From Rhexocercosporidium sp. MPI-PUGE-AT-0058 (Eukaryota > Ascomycota > Leotiomycetes > Helotiales): a DNA stretch of 64,000 nucleotides. Position 1 is the stretch's first letter; every line of letters begins with the position of its first letter. The DNA lies in contig JAGTJL010000014.1 in the NCBI GenBank assembly GCA_020746875.1, forward strand, positions 1,302,001-1,366,000. Reading direction: 5' to 3'. This document shows positions 1 through 11,447 of this stretch, piece after piece. The translations under genes were made by a program, and so were the position numbers. A model generated the notes under the pieces. It saw only the letters and a program-made list of their open reading frames with translations. It ran no database searches and was not told where the DNA came from.

Positions 1-1793
1 GCTTGTATATGACCAAATTCCTCAGAGGCTTCCGAGTATTAGAATATAGCAAGGGATAGTCGATGCGTTATATATAAAGAGTTTGACGGTGTTTGAGGCA
101 AAGGCTGTCTTTTAAAATCAATAACAACAGTGGCTTCGAAGGCAGAAGTGTTAAGGATAAGAGTTCCGTGTAAGTGGGCGATGATACTCTCGATAGTGGG
201 GGTGGAGGCTCATCTCTTGGGCTTTGCTCTTCTTAAATTGGTATCAATCTATCGTCGAGATCTTTGATTGAATCACCGAGTGGGTGTATATTGTTGCGCA
301 AATAAAGTCCACTTTCATTCTCGCTTAGCTGAATCTAACCCCTGAATTAAGCGACTTGTTTACTTTGCCAACAGGTTGTTTGGTCTGACTTGTTGATCTG
401 AGATATATCGCTTTATTGCTAGACAGTACATTTTATCTTCACGCCGAATATGCAATTGTGGCAATTATAGCTGCTAATTAAATAGTACGTACCGTTGGTG
501 TGAGTGGAGATAATATCAATATCTTAAACTAAACTAGAATCTCAAAGGTTCAAACGATACTAAATCTGCTTACAAGTAAAGGCAGTCTTGTTATGCTCAG
601 ACTGCGCTTGGGTAAGTAATTAATGAACTGTCACTCAAACCACATTATTTTTGTTGGATCTCGCCGGTTTTTAATTTACGGGAAAAGGGAGATACATTAC
701 GACGATCGGCAGGTAATTGATTCGCTATCACGTGCGGCTCTTCGTCTCTGGGCCGGAGACCAAAACATTTTTTGGCGGCGCTTATCTTAGCTTTGCTGTA
801 TCTTAACCATAGTTTAGGGAACATACACAATCATTGGAATAACATGTCTTAGTTCCTTTCTCGTTGATAGTAATACGAGACTAGGCATTGCGTTAATTGC
901 AACTTTAAAAATGAAAGAAGAAGGAAAACCTACTTGATATTTGTTTACAACCTAAAACCCAACATGACTCTCTTTTGGTAATGCTTCCTGTCTAGAAGAA
1001 ACAAAGCGACTTGTCTATTAATAGACTCTCAACCTTACGTTAAAGGTTAATCTCTTTCCCCTTCACACGCACCCCAAAAAAGTTAGGCAGCTTCCCAACC
1101 TTATTGGATATGGTTGACTCGGATTCACTTAGTCGACCTCGCAACTCGTTAGCGCTATTTCATCGCAATAACGACCTTGAAATTGATTTCTCGTCAAGGA
1201 CTCGCCTCTTAACTACTCTTCAACCTTCGACAGATTGATGCGCAGGTCTGATATCAACCACTCTCTCGTGTCTCCGGAGATCTCACCCTCGAGGCTTCGT
1301 ATCTGGCATCTGCTAGTTAGTTACTCGATACTGCTGCACTCTTGAAAGAAGTCTCTCGCAGCTCAACTTCACTTCAACAGAAAAGCAACAGTCAACCTCG
1401 ATCTATCAACACCACGACCCCTCAAACTCTGTTTGCTTCCTTGCTGCTCCCCTCCCGAAATCTTCACATGCACAATTACAAATCATCAAACTGTTCATCT
1501 TCGGACTAGATACTCGAAGGCGACACTCCTACTTCAAGCTCTTCGCGACTGAGTTCATCTTGCCACCTTGCTGGACTGAACAAACTGGCAACATCTTCGA
1601 CTTGGATACTCATCCTTCTCTTCAACAACTCCTGCCTATCCCTCGATCTTCAAACGGATCTGCGCTTCGCTCATCCTGCTACCATTTCCTGAAAGCACCA
1701 TCTCCAAACTCTCGCCACACTTCCCAGCTGCTCATCCCCGAGTTCACCATCTCCGAACAGACATCCCAATCCGTAAACCTCTTCTCTCTCACC
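1..1793. other. Gene-free 5' stretch
   Basis: I see no convincing coding region here; the only longer open frame (645-830, minus) has low-complexity composition and no family resemblance. From about 1200 the plus strand becomes C/T-rich, which is typical of the leader of a filamentous-fungal gene and fits the gene starting at 1794. Confidence 0.5.
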
Positions 1794-2162
1794 ATGTCCT
1801 CCCTCCACAGATCCCCCGCCGATTCCGCTCTCGAGGACATCTTCCGCTGGCCAATGGAAGGCTGGACCAACGAAAAGATTGGTTACATCTTATTCGCCCA
1901 CCGCATCCGCCACCGAGCTCACTCAACCAAGGAAGTCCTGCTCACCAAGCTCATGGAATGGGCCCTCGATCGTCGTCCATCCACTCCCGCAGTTGACCGT
2001 GTCAAATCGAAAGTTCGACGTGCCTACCGAGAGATGATCACTGCTGGTTTCCGCCCACTTTCTATGCGTGCTTTCTCGAGACGCTATGTCAAGGAGGAGA
2101 TGGAGGTATCTTGTGAATACTTCTGGGCGTCGAGAACACAGTGCGATGAGTACTCTTGGTGA
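1794..2162 (+). CDS. Small hypothetical basic protein
   Basis: I do not recognise a family. The frame runs further upstream (to 1560), but the ATG at 1794 sits in a good fungal start context (ACCATGTCC) behind a pyrimidine-rich leader, so I prefer it; the product is 122 aa. It is rich in Arg and aromatic residues (segments such as RRAYREMITAGFRP), contains no membrane segment, and looks like a folded soluble protein. An overlapping plus frame (2068-2505) could be a downstream exon joined by an intron starting near 2105, so the 3' end is uncertain. Function unknown. Confidence 0.45.
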   Translation: MSSLHRSPADSALEDIFRWPMEGWTNEKIGYILFAHRIRHRAHSTKEVLLTKLMEWALDRRPSTPAVDRVKSKVRRAYREMITAGFRPLSMRAFSRRYVKEEMEVSCEYFWASRTQCDEYSW

Positions 2163-2505
2163 ACGCCTCCCACATGAACCAATGCATTTCCGGATGGATC
2201 TTCTGCGACTGTTCAGAGCGCACTGCCAGAGTATGTACTCCAAGCCCTTTGCCCTGATTTTTTCTAATTTGTATCATCATTCAAGTTCAACGCAGCGCCC
2301 TGTCATCGGAGGTACCAAGGTGCTTGCAATCTCTGGAGGAACGTTTCTTTGGTTGATGCGGCTGTTTGGCGTTTCCTTGACTGAAGAGCAGCGGCTATTG
2401 CAAGTGGCGGGGTTTCTTTCTCTTTCAGATATGATGACGAATTCAGAGGATAGTGAAGTGGCAAGATTCATTCTTTCAATGAAAGGCAGGTTTCTAGATG
2501 GATAA

Positions 2506-3248
2506 TCAGTGGTAGTTCGCGTAGATGACATACGTTTGAGAATTGAATCAATTTTCACAACATTGAAGGAGCTCGTGAAATTACAACAGAATTCCTTTTT
2601 CCAGGTGTTGCATTTTATCTTGTCAAGCTCTTGCTTTCCCGTATGAGATCCGATACTTATATCTATGTCATTGGATTTGGGCATGTGAAATGCGATTTAG
2701 GCTATTCAGGAAGACACTATCAGACCCCGAGCTAGAGGTCATGTAATAGTGGTAAGTGCCTGAATCAGCGAAGTACGGCTCCCACTTCTATTTTCATGAA
2801 ACTGCTACCTATTCTATCTCTAAGGGCTCAGAAATAACTCAGTCACTTCAACACAGATGCTTATCTACCTAAACTGTAGATTACTAGCCACCGAAGGAGC
2901 TCGAAATTTTATCGTTCTGATATCTGCAAACATTGAGAATAAGAATAAAAAGAATAAGACGTATCATTCAACAGTGCTATGATTTGAACATGACCCTGAG
3001 CCATTACCGCTTAGTGGAGGTTATTCTTTTTCTTAAGAGCTTAAGACTACGTAAGAAGGGCACTTCAAACGTATATGCAAATTTACAGCTAAATTGAATA
3101 GGAATAGTAAGAGTTAAGTGAAGATTCAACCTAAATCTGTTGTCAGATGTTCTGTTTATTGACAGCATGCTTGCCTAACAACCCCCAACAAAACTACATA
3201 GATACCGCTCTTCCTCTCAACTTCCTTTCCCCCCTTCTCGTCTTTACA
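2506..3248. other. Intergenic, AT-rich, nothing recognised
   Basis: No open frame of family character on either strand. The stretch is AT-rich with scattered stops; I see no tRNA-like or repeat structure. Confidence 0.4.
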
Positions 3249-3914
3249 ATGCCACCTCCATCGAACATTGGGGATTTTAAAATTCTACCAAACTTGGCAC
3301 CATCTATTGCTCAATTTACACCAGGACCACAAGCTTTTCCACCATTCTTGAATACCCCTTCGGACATCAAAGTACCAATCCTAGGCCTAACCAATCCTGT
3401 CAATCGGCACGTCTCTAGACCTGAACTACCGTTCACAGCACATCTTTCGGTGTCCTCTTTTCTTACTGCCTGCTAGGCTCATATTTGACAGGTGAATTGA
3501 CGTCGATCGTGCTAGCTCACTTGTACTCGCCGCCACTCACGAAAATACGAGTCTTGCCACTGCGCTTGAACAAGCTAGAACACTTTTACCATCCGAAAAC
3601 ACACAGACTTTATCACCGGACTTTAGTAAGCCTCCCTTAGACTCGAACGACAAGCCCTATTGTTAATGATGCCACCAATCACTCTCAATAAATAATCCAA
3701 CTCTCAGCTAGAGCCGTCCCCGAATGTACCCGACCAGGTCCCATCAATGCCCTAACAAGCTCCCCAAGCCCAGGTATGATATGCTGAGATTTCCTGCCTC
3801 GACTGGCCGTACTAGACCTTTGGTGTAATTGGTTCGGAAGCGCGCACATAAATACCTGCGTCTCTGCCCATCCCAGGCACCCCTGTTCAACAGTCAGCGT
3901 CTGGACTCACATAA
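3249..3914 (+). pseudogene. Possible small multi-exon gene, perhaps decayed
   Basis: Three coding-like blocks can be read. The first starts at ATG 3249 (MPPPSNIGDFKILP) and runs to about 3450. The second begins near 3500 (RASSLVLAATHENTSLATAL) and runs to a GTAAGC donor at about 3630. The third, from about 3712 (AVPECTRPGP), continues across a GTATGA...CAG intron to a TAA at 3912-3914. The later blocks join in frame through ordinary fungal intron signals. The first junction does not: an in-frame TGA lies just before block two and I find no good acceptor after it. Either this is a gene with an unusual first intron or a decayed one. The product is low-complexity Pro/Ser/Thr-rich; function unknown. 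Confidence 0.3.
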
Positions 3915-5387
3915 GCCCGACGTGCTTCGATTGGAGCCGCTGGATAAACTGTCTCTGGATGCCAAAACCCTTCAACATTCCAACGTCGTCCGGAGTCTAG
4001 CCCCTCCGCACGGAGCATTGGACAAGCTTCTACATAATCCATCCGGTTGGTAATTCATTCAAATCACCCCTACTAGTTCAAGAACTTATTCACCAACTTT
4101 TTCTCGCATTGGGTTATTTCTCTGGCGAATTTTGCAAGATATTGAGAGGTTTTCCGTTCAAACCAAAATGTGAGCCGTCTAAATTAATACGGCAACTGAT
4201 TTGAGTTTGACCATGTCAGAACTTTCATCGTTCCATTGAGGAATCAGAGAATACCTGTACAATTGAGAGACGCACAGATAATGAAGATGTTCGAGTGGCA
4301 ACTTCTCAGTTTGACGAAGGCACTTGTCGAGGCAGACTTTATGCTTTTCTATGATAGACGGATGTAGTCTCTACTAATGTCTCCAAAACTTACGCGAATT
4401 TGAGCTATTGACTGTTGGGGAGGGGAACGTCAGTCCTGAGGTTGATTTTCCATGCACTTCCTCAAAAGCTTCCTTTCAAGAACTTCAACAGTTCAACCAA
4501 AAGTCCTAGCATTTTTAAAATCAATTCTTTTGGAAACTGGTTTCAAACATTGGTAAAAGAAACCTGAGTCTGTGAAAATTTGGTGAAGCTAAGAAGAGTG
4601 CGGCATCTTTTGCGTCAACTGTTAATTACTCTAAAATTCGCTCTGTGTCCTCAACCCTGTCCACACGAAGATCCCGCCCTTCAAAGCCAACTTAACTAAG
4701 AGAACGAGACAGTAACCGGAGTCTGGGCTTTTGTTCGATCGTATGAACTACGGAGATGCGTCTCGATATGGTTCTGTGGACCTGTATCTTGAGAGTAGTC
4801 CTGGGAGATAGGTTGGAAACTCAATCCAGGTTGAGCGATAAGTTATGAAGGTAGAGTATTGAGAGACTCGTGCCGTGGCAATTTCGTATAATGTCGTGGA
4901 GCAATCGCGTCTGGTGTCGATTGCCCGAAAATCCGATCCGTACAGAGGCAGGAAGATTGATTAATCGAGAGATGCGGTGGCGTCACTGGATTTTGGGAGT
5001 ATTTGAGATTGGTTGCTCGAAATATTGTTGAGATTATAGAGGAAGGAGGTCGGATTCGTTTTTTATCGAAGACCGACGTTGTTCATTATTTACTCACCAC
5101 CCTCACAGCAAGCCAATTGTCTCTCTTATATGGGGATGCATATATATTGTTTCACTTTCAAAGTTAATCTCATCTAACGTCTGTCCTGCGTCCCGAGACA
5201 CCCCTGTAACGAGACAAATCTACAGTTTTGGAATCACAACTATTTTCTTGGCAATTCTACGAAGTTGTTATTCATGTATTACTTTCTTTAACTATTTATC
5301 CCTCAGGATGCCACTTAGCAACAAAAAAACAAGTGCGGTTGATTATGCTGTCGGTCGTTTCACTTACACCACTGATCGCCGCTTCCG

Positions 5388-5432
<45 letters not shown>

Positions 5433-5770
5433 TAATATCGACGTTTAAAGTATTTTTTAAATTCGGAGCACTTCAGGGAAGGTCCTATCTCGAAATATTA
5501 TAGATCCAAATTTTAAAGACTCTTAGAGAGGAAAGCAATATAGTCCGGGAGTTGCGCCGGTGCGACGACGAGCGGGTCTATATATTTCAGTGCTTAGTAA
5601 TATAAATTAGCCTAGCGACAAATCCTACAAGTATGTTCACGCGCTCGGGCTCGCTAAATCTACAAAGTTACGATTGTAACATTCGATCACGCGTTGGGTG
5701 TATGATGGTCACGGGTTCGCGATGTGCTTTTCATAGCATGAAATGTACAGAGAAAGCTTATCACGATGAC
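3915..5770. other. Intergenic region with poly-C tract
   Basis: About 1.9 kb without a supportable gene. The open frame at 3829-4053 overlaps the decayed gene above and may be its remains. The remainder is AT-rich with many stops. It contains the long C homopolymer at 5391-5428, annotated separately. Confidence 0.4.
5391..5428. repeat. 38-nt poly-C homopolymer
   Basis: An uninterrupted run of 38 C on the plus strand between a normal-looking GCTTCCGCTG and TGTTTAATATCG. It makes spurious poly-proline frames on this strand. Such a long pure G/C run in AT-rich intergenic DNA is either a genuine unstable tract or an assembly artefact. Confidence 0.95.
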
Positions 5771-7576
5771 TTATATATCTGTCTGTACTTGGGAAAGCAC
5801 AACACACCACACGTCCTCGCCCATGAACACATCCAATTCTAGTGTCGCTTGAAGACGAATAAGCGAGCAAGAGGGCCGGGCTCGAAATTGATGTACGGCG
5901 CGTTGTTGTACGATCTGACTGCTTAGTACTCTTGATTCAAGATCCTCACAGATTTTCTGAAGTGGCGCCTTTGAACCGTCGAGGACTTCTAAAAACGCTT
6001 GACCTGGTTTGATGAAGAAACATACCGCCACTGTTGTTTCTAGTGTGTGTTTAAGTAACACGCCTCCACACTGGTTGAGATTATTCCAAGCAAGATCTCG
6101 GTACCTGTTCATTACGCGGGTTTTAAGATTCCATTGACGTGCTGGAAAGACCTCATCTACTTGCAGGGATGGTGGTAGCTTTTTGACCCAGACCGACGAC
6201 ATCATTCTCAATACTGAGGTGCTCACACGCGCCTGGAAATTATGACGCGGAAGCAGGACTGTGCGATATTCTGCAGACTCTAACTCTTTGGAATCGATCG
6301 AATGCAGTTGAGTGGCATCCCAGTCCTGTGCTTGAGACGTGGCACATCTTAGTGTACACTGTTCGATCGAGCACACTGTGGTCTCACCAGAGTCTGTGGG
6401 ATCTGCCATTTGCTCCTTGAAGTGCAAACAGAGTACTCTTTCAAACTCATCTTCCATACGGCAATTCAACACTGCAAGGAAAGTGTTGCCTTTCGATCTC
6501 TGTTTCAGAATAGGTAGCTTCATCCTGAGACCGCGATGCGTCAACTCGAAAGAATGGGCAACGGTTCCACCAGAGCATAAGATGACTTTGCTACAAGACT
6601 CAAAATAGGCTGGCGAGGGAGCCAGAAGCCCATACTTTGCGCCTCGGAACCAAGCAAAGACTGAAGAATCTGCTGACTTGCGGATGATCTCTTCCTGCAG
6701 TCGTGTAAATGCCTTCTCTCCTTCACCATACAGTAACGTCATATTGATGTTTAGCAGCCCTAAGAGACTGTATGCCGTGTCCTCGATACGAGTCGTCTTA
6801 CGGCGTGCAGCCCATGATAATCTTTTCGCAATGCTTAATTCCTCCAAATTGCAACGATGACTTAGAGCAATCGAGTCTATCCCAGTGATATCCGAGAGCG
6901 TGCACAGGAGATCTAGTTTACTTCCGATGAAGTTCCCATCGTTCCCAAAGAACACCAACTGCTTGGGAGCAATCAGCTCTTGAAGCGTCCAACCGCGACG
7001 AAACCAGCCACACCCCGCTAAGCTTGACACCCAATCTTTTTGATGTAGTCTGGTGCCCTCTTCATTATCCATGGGAGGTGAGTCTGACTAGCTGGGAACA
7101 GATATATTAGTCATGCCGGAACCCTGCAATACAAGTCGTTCGGCAACATGTGTATCGCAATCCACAATCTCAGCAATAACAACCTTGTGTGTGCGCGTTT
7201 CAACCAGCCTTGGACAACCGCCAGGCAGATCGACCAGATAGACATAGCATATAGCTGCTGACTCATACCACATGTACATCGAATTGATTGCCTCTGTAAG
7301 TTCCGAGCTGCTCTTCTTATCGATGCAGCAGGTGTCCACCCAGAAGTATTCGAGCCCATCTACTGCAGCCTGCTTCGCGCAGAACTGTATCTTCCTCCAC
7401 CCAGCCTTGTTTACAGTCTTGTTCTTGCCCTTGCCCTTGTTTAAGTCTTCATAAGTGACCTCTTCGTTTCCCCAGGTATGAGAAAGTATTGCGTAAGCAG
7501 GGACTTTGCCGCTGGTAGGTTCGCGAAAGACGATCTCGCCGTCGGGTTTACGTTGCAAGAGGCGTATAAGAGACAT
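5771..7576 (-). CDS. HET-domain (heterokaryon incompatibility) protein
   Basis: Two in-frame halves are separated by a TAG at 7090-7088, which I place inside an intron (about 7183-7088; branch-like GACTAAT and a CTAG acceptor), giving exons 7576-7184 and 7087-5771 and about 569 aa. The N-terminal HET domain shows the expected blocks: YAILSHTWGNEEVTYEDL (about residues 27-44), FWVDTCCIDK, SMYMWYESAAICYVYL, and after the junction WFRRGWTLQELIAP. The C-terminal half is unassigned, as is usual. HET-domain proteins mediate allorecognition cell death in filamentous ascomycetes. The start MSLIRLL matches the usual N terminus. The promoter side faces a transposon remnant starting about 410 bp upstream. 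The donor position is the least certain part; if no intron is used, the TAG truncates the protein. Confidence 0.8.
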
Positions 7577-7987
7577 ACTAGAGGTTTACGGGCGATCTTA
7601 TAGTAAGCGCGACTCGTATCTCTAAATCGGTAAATTAGTGCAAGCACTGCGATTTGAAGGTCGAGACGCTGAAGAATAGGATGTGAGAAGGATATGCAGT
7701 CGTTGTCGTCGGCGCCGCGCACGAGTCTGCGTCGTGGCGCAATCTTGCCAGCCACTTACATGGTGAAGGTAAGACAGAACGCGAAGGACGCTTCATTTTA
7801 ATAGAAACTTTATACACTAAGTTACGGACTGGATTCTAGGACAAGTTATCCGCTGTGGTTGAGATGCCGGCCTAAGATGCTGCGAAAGAGGGACCGCTTT
7901 GCACATACCACCTTTTGCTCTGCTTGGAGGACGTCGGGAAGCGGAATTTTCCAGCAGATCTCCCGCGCAGCTATAAATGTCGCAACC
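7577..7987. other. HET gene upstream region
   Basis: About 410 bp between the HET-gene start and the Tc1/mariner remnant. Short overlapping frames exist but none has family character; no promoter element was identified with confidence. Confidence 0.4.
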
Positions 7988-9541
7988 ATACGTTTGGCAT
8001 GCACGCGATTCCGTTTAGTCATGATACACCAAAATAAGCGAAATTTCCCCTATTTCCGCTACTTTTGCTTGAATTGCTTTACAACTAATTAAAAATAATA
8101 TATATATATAAATTTAGTAGGCAATCATTTAGCCATGTCCAGCAATACATACTTTATATCAATCTAAAATAGTTTTAATTTACAAATTAATATAACTTTA
8201 CGACAACTCATCCCACCCCTCTAATATCAACTCCTTCGTAGACTTTTCATCCCAATAAGGCATCTTACATACCCACGCCTTTAAAACTAACCATACATTC
8301 TCAATAAAAAGGAAATCAAAAGAATTAACATAATTAAAATAGCTTATAAGACTATTACGCTCTTTCCAAGTGTACACAATATTAAAAGGCAAAGGTCCGT
8401 AACCTAAATCTCCGTCCTCTTCTAACACAAACTTCTCCCTTACCTCAATCCACGGCAACACAATAGGCTTAAGGATATAATCAATATAACAACGTTATAT
8501 CATCTTGCCATTATCGTTTCCGCTGTCGTAAAAAACAAACGGTCCTTTGTGATTCTAGCTAATAAAAGACCACCCGTAAACCCTCTTTTACTCAATATCC
8601 TTCTTCTTTTTTAACCACTAAATATTCTATACACAGCTCTAACAGTAGCGCATACCTTCTTTTCAGATAATATTTAAAGGTCCTTCTAATCTATAACCAA
8701 AGTGGACTTCATCAGAAAAGCATACGTGCTTCTAATCAAACTAATAAAGGTATCGTTTAAGCATCACTCGTGCGTAGTCCTCTCTCCTTATTGCAATGTC
8801 TCCGTCAACCCAACCTTTCCGACACGCAATACACTTATAATATTTAAGAGATCCTAAAGCCTTTTAGACTGTCTTGCCTTCGACATCTAAGCCAACCTCG
8901 CTCCCTAATTGCTCTCAAGTCAACCCACGAGCTTCAATCCCCTCTTTCTCTACAATCTTCTCCATTTCAAGTATCTTCTCGAAAAAAATAACCCGTGATT
9001 AGTGTCGAGGATTCAGCTCTACTCGTGTATCAAGCCTACGAGACGAGAAGTCCTTAAGAGTTCGATAACCTATAGCATACGACATACCAACGAAAAGAAA
9101 AACGTCTTCTTTATTTAAAGGAATTGCCTTTTCCCCGCAATCCTTAAAATAATCAATAGTAAACTTAACTCCGGCTTTTATAAGAATAAGAAATTCAGCA
9201 CCAAAAACGTGTTCATCGTCGTAAACGGTTCGTACACGCTTTTTAAGTAGTAAAAGGGGAGTTTTAAAGGTCTCTTTAATGTCTTCTAGACTATCAATCG
9301 AATCCTACTCCTCCCCCGGCAAAGTCTTCGGCTCAAGAGTCTCCAAAGAGTCAAGAACTTCGCCTCCACGAGCTCCTCGTAATCCTTAATTCGCGCGCGT
9401 CATTTTAGTGCAGTTTTCGTATCAATTAAAGCAATGTTCGTAAAGTTACAAGTGTTTAAAAATAAGAGGGGCTAGTGTTAAGGGTGGGGGAATTTAATAT
9501 ATATCATAACTAAACGGAATCGCGTGGCAGGCCAAAGACTT
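7988..9541 (-). mobile_element. Degenerate Tc1/mariner-type DNA transposon (RIP-like decay)
   Basis: Terminal inverted repeats are visible. The left end (about 7991-8025) contains CACGCGATTCCGTTTAG then TCATGATA; the reverse complement of the right end (about 9503-9540) contains the same 17 bases then TTATGATA. The match extends outward through TTTGGC with one indel. A TA lies at the left boundary (7989-7990). The minus strand between them encodes a transposase broken by in-frame TAG/TAA stops. Recognisable pieces are an N-terminal helix-turn-helix-like part (about 9000-8860), a first catalytic acid in CFSDEVHFGY, a second in LEEDGDLGYG (about 8420) and a third in FIENVWLVLK (about 8290). Several stops sit where Trp or Gln would be expected (TGG or CAG to TAG), as C-to-T/G-to-A decay would produce. 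The element is inactive. Confidence 0.8.
8198..8461 (-). pseudogene. Transposase C-terminal fragment (Tc1/mariner DDE)
   Basis: This 87-residue open piece is the longest intact part of the transposase in the element above. It runs from the second catalytic acid region (EEDGDLGYGP) to the third (IENVWLVLK) and the following ILEGWDELS helix, which corresponds to the WDxL segment found near the end of Tc1-like transposases. The acid-to-acid spacing is roughly 35-37 residues. Upstream frames on the same strand continue the protein but are interrupted by stops, so no functional enzyme is made. Confidence 0.75.
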
Positions 9542-10478
9542 TATTACAGTTTTACCGAGATTACTAAACCACACTAATGCTCTCCAGGATCCTTCATCGC
9601 TTAATTAGAGGAGGCATCGGTCCATGTGGCAACGGGTATGACATAGCATGCTCTATCCGCCATAACACCGAGAATAACGTTTAAGTATCATAACAAACCC
9701 GAAGATCTGTATCTAATCGTTCTATTAGTTTCAAAAAGCGAAAAGAGCTTATCAGTAGGTATTGCAGGTCGAGCAGTCCTTTAATACTCTAAAAGAAACA
9801 CTCTCTGATTCAAATAGGCGGCGACGACGTGATGTGATTTTCGGAATTAATAGGTTAGGAGTGTTTAGGAGAGGTATGTAATATAACTGAAATAAAAATG
9901 AATTTTAATTTTAATTTAATTAGAAAAAAATAAGGCGCTTGAACTCGAAGTACCTAAGTTTTGTCTCCTTACAGGGTGCGACTCGGCACGCAGGGATAGA
10001 CGTTACATGAAAGAATTGAAATTTTGCGTTTAAGTTGTTGAATTTTTGTCGAGATCGAATCTATAATCCAGCTAGGCCGCAGTAAATGAGGTGATACAAA
10101 TGAGCTTTTATTATATCACCAGGGACATATCCAGACTCAGACTAAGCCAGGTCCATTAATCATCCTCTAGATCATCTTGAACATAGCAGTAGCGAAGGTT
10201 GCACCCGTATCCTTCCCGAAAAACTTATCTAGATGCCAGAGCAAACTCCCCTTAAGCCAAGTCCTTGAAATCTTCCCACTACCGTACAAGCTTCTCACTA
10301 GATCATCATAGCAGCGTTTCAAACAAGCTTTGATGCAATTCTTTTCCATACACACACCAGATGATTTGGGTCTCGGGAAAGGACTGGTACGAGGATTAGC
10401 GTGGAATACTCTGCGTGCGCGATGAAGTCCATCGTACTAGGCTCCCTGGAGTTCTCTGCCGTGAGCTTGTCAGTCCTT
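9542..10478. other. AT-rich region, no supported gene
   Basis: AT-rich sequence with runs such as TTTTAATTTTAATTTAATT near 9900. A 62-codon minus frame at 10167-10355 has plausible amino-acid composition but no recognised relatives and no splice partners that I can find, so I do not call it. Confidence 0.35.
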
Positions 10479-10913
10479 TTATGTAGCTAAAAGATCGAAA
10501 AAAGCTGTTTTTGCTGCCCTGGCTTCTCGTTTTTGGCGATCTTGTGCAGCTTTCGCTTGTTCCCTTTGACTGTTGTGCTTGGCTTTCATCTGCTTTCGGG
10601 CACGCTTTGCAGCATGTCTTACGTTCTTTACCTTCTGCTCCTCTCTTTCCTTTTGAGCTCGGGCATCAGAGTCGAGCTGTTCTGGCTTGGGGTCAGTCTT
10701 GAAGAACCTGCTGGCTGAGCTGGGAGACCCATCGCGTGACTTGAGCCTAGACTTTGACTTGGACTTGGAGTAAGACTTCGTTTTACGAGAATTTGGCTCT
10801 GCTTCAGATGCAAGGATTCTCTCTTTCTCGGTCTTACTTGAGTCTTCAGAGTCTGAACCTTCTTCCTCCCACCATTGCTTGTGTGCTTGTAAACTAGTGG
10901 ATGAAGGTGCCAT
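10479..10913 (-). CDS. Small highly charged hypothetical protein
   Basis: Single-exon frame of 144 aa beginning MAPSSTSLQAHKQWWEEEG. The N-terminal third is acidic/Ser-rich (GSDSEDSSKTEKE). A central KSYSKSKSKSRLKSRDGS block resembles an RS-type nuclear region. The C-terminal half (about residues 75-140) is Lys/Arg/Gln/Ala-rich, probably one long helix (RHAAKRARKQMKAKHNSQRE). No catalytic motif is visible. Composition suggests a nuclear or nucleolar RNA-associated protein, but that is inference. An overlapping minus frame (10628-11020) is a shadow. Confidence 0.55.
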   Translation of the reverse strand: MAPSSTSLQAHKQWWEEEGSDSEDSSKTEKERILASEAEPNSRKTKSYSKSKSKSRLKSRDGSPSSASRFFKTDPKPEQLDSDARAQKEREEQKVKNVRHAAKRARKQMKAKHNSQREQAKAAQDRQKREARAAKTAFFDLLAT

Positions 10914-11447
10914 GGATAGCAGATTTTGAATAACTCCAAGGTGATAGAGTCAGAAGTGATTGAAAATTCCGAATTTCGAAACCGTCTATTGATATAAGCA
11001 AAGACAACGTGATTGTACAACCAGGCTGTACATTGTCACAATTCGAACAGCGGCCTTTGTAGTCTGTGAGATCTTTGACCACGGCGCAAGTTGCTTTATT
11101 CACCAAATGTTTCTTTGCGAAAGGCTGACCCTAGTAGCAGAACAGAATTGTATACAAAGTAAAATGATCACTCAAACATCAAACAAAGCCATCAAAGATA
11201 CAATAAAAAAACCGTGCCATGCGCCTTATGCCAGAAGCAAAGACACTTGGTTAATCTGTGGATATGCCCCCCTCTAAGCGAGAAAACCCAACTCCCACAA
11301 ACCCACTCAGTTACTTGCACTCTCTCCAATCGGGAAAACTCCAAGTAAACTTAGATGGAAATACCAGCCAAAATGAAGCCAAAAAGAGAGTGACAAGCTT
11401 GATGGAGTTAAACCATCTTAACTTTCAATCCAGACATATTACACATC
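10914..11447. other. Intergenic, with tRNA trailer region
   Basis: No supported gene. The minus strand just below 11448 is the 3' flank of the tRNA-His gene. The first run of four or more T on that strand is the five-T run at 11385-11381, about 63 nt past the tRNA end, so the Pol III terminator is either distal or non-canonical. Confidence 0.45.

Noticed and set aside
645..830. 61-codon minus frame
   Set aside because: No family resemblance, no splice partners, in AT-rich DNA.
5228..5503. Frames with poly-proline at the poly-C tract
   Set aside because: The proline run is just translation of the homopolymer; flanking codons are not coding-like.
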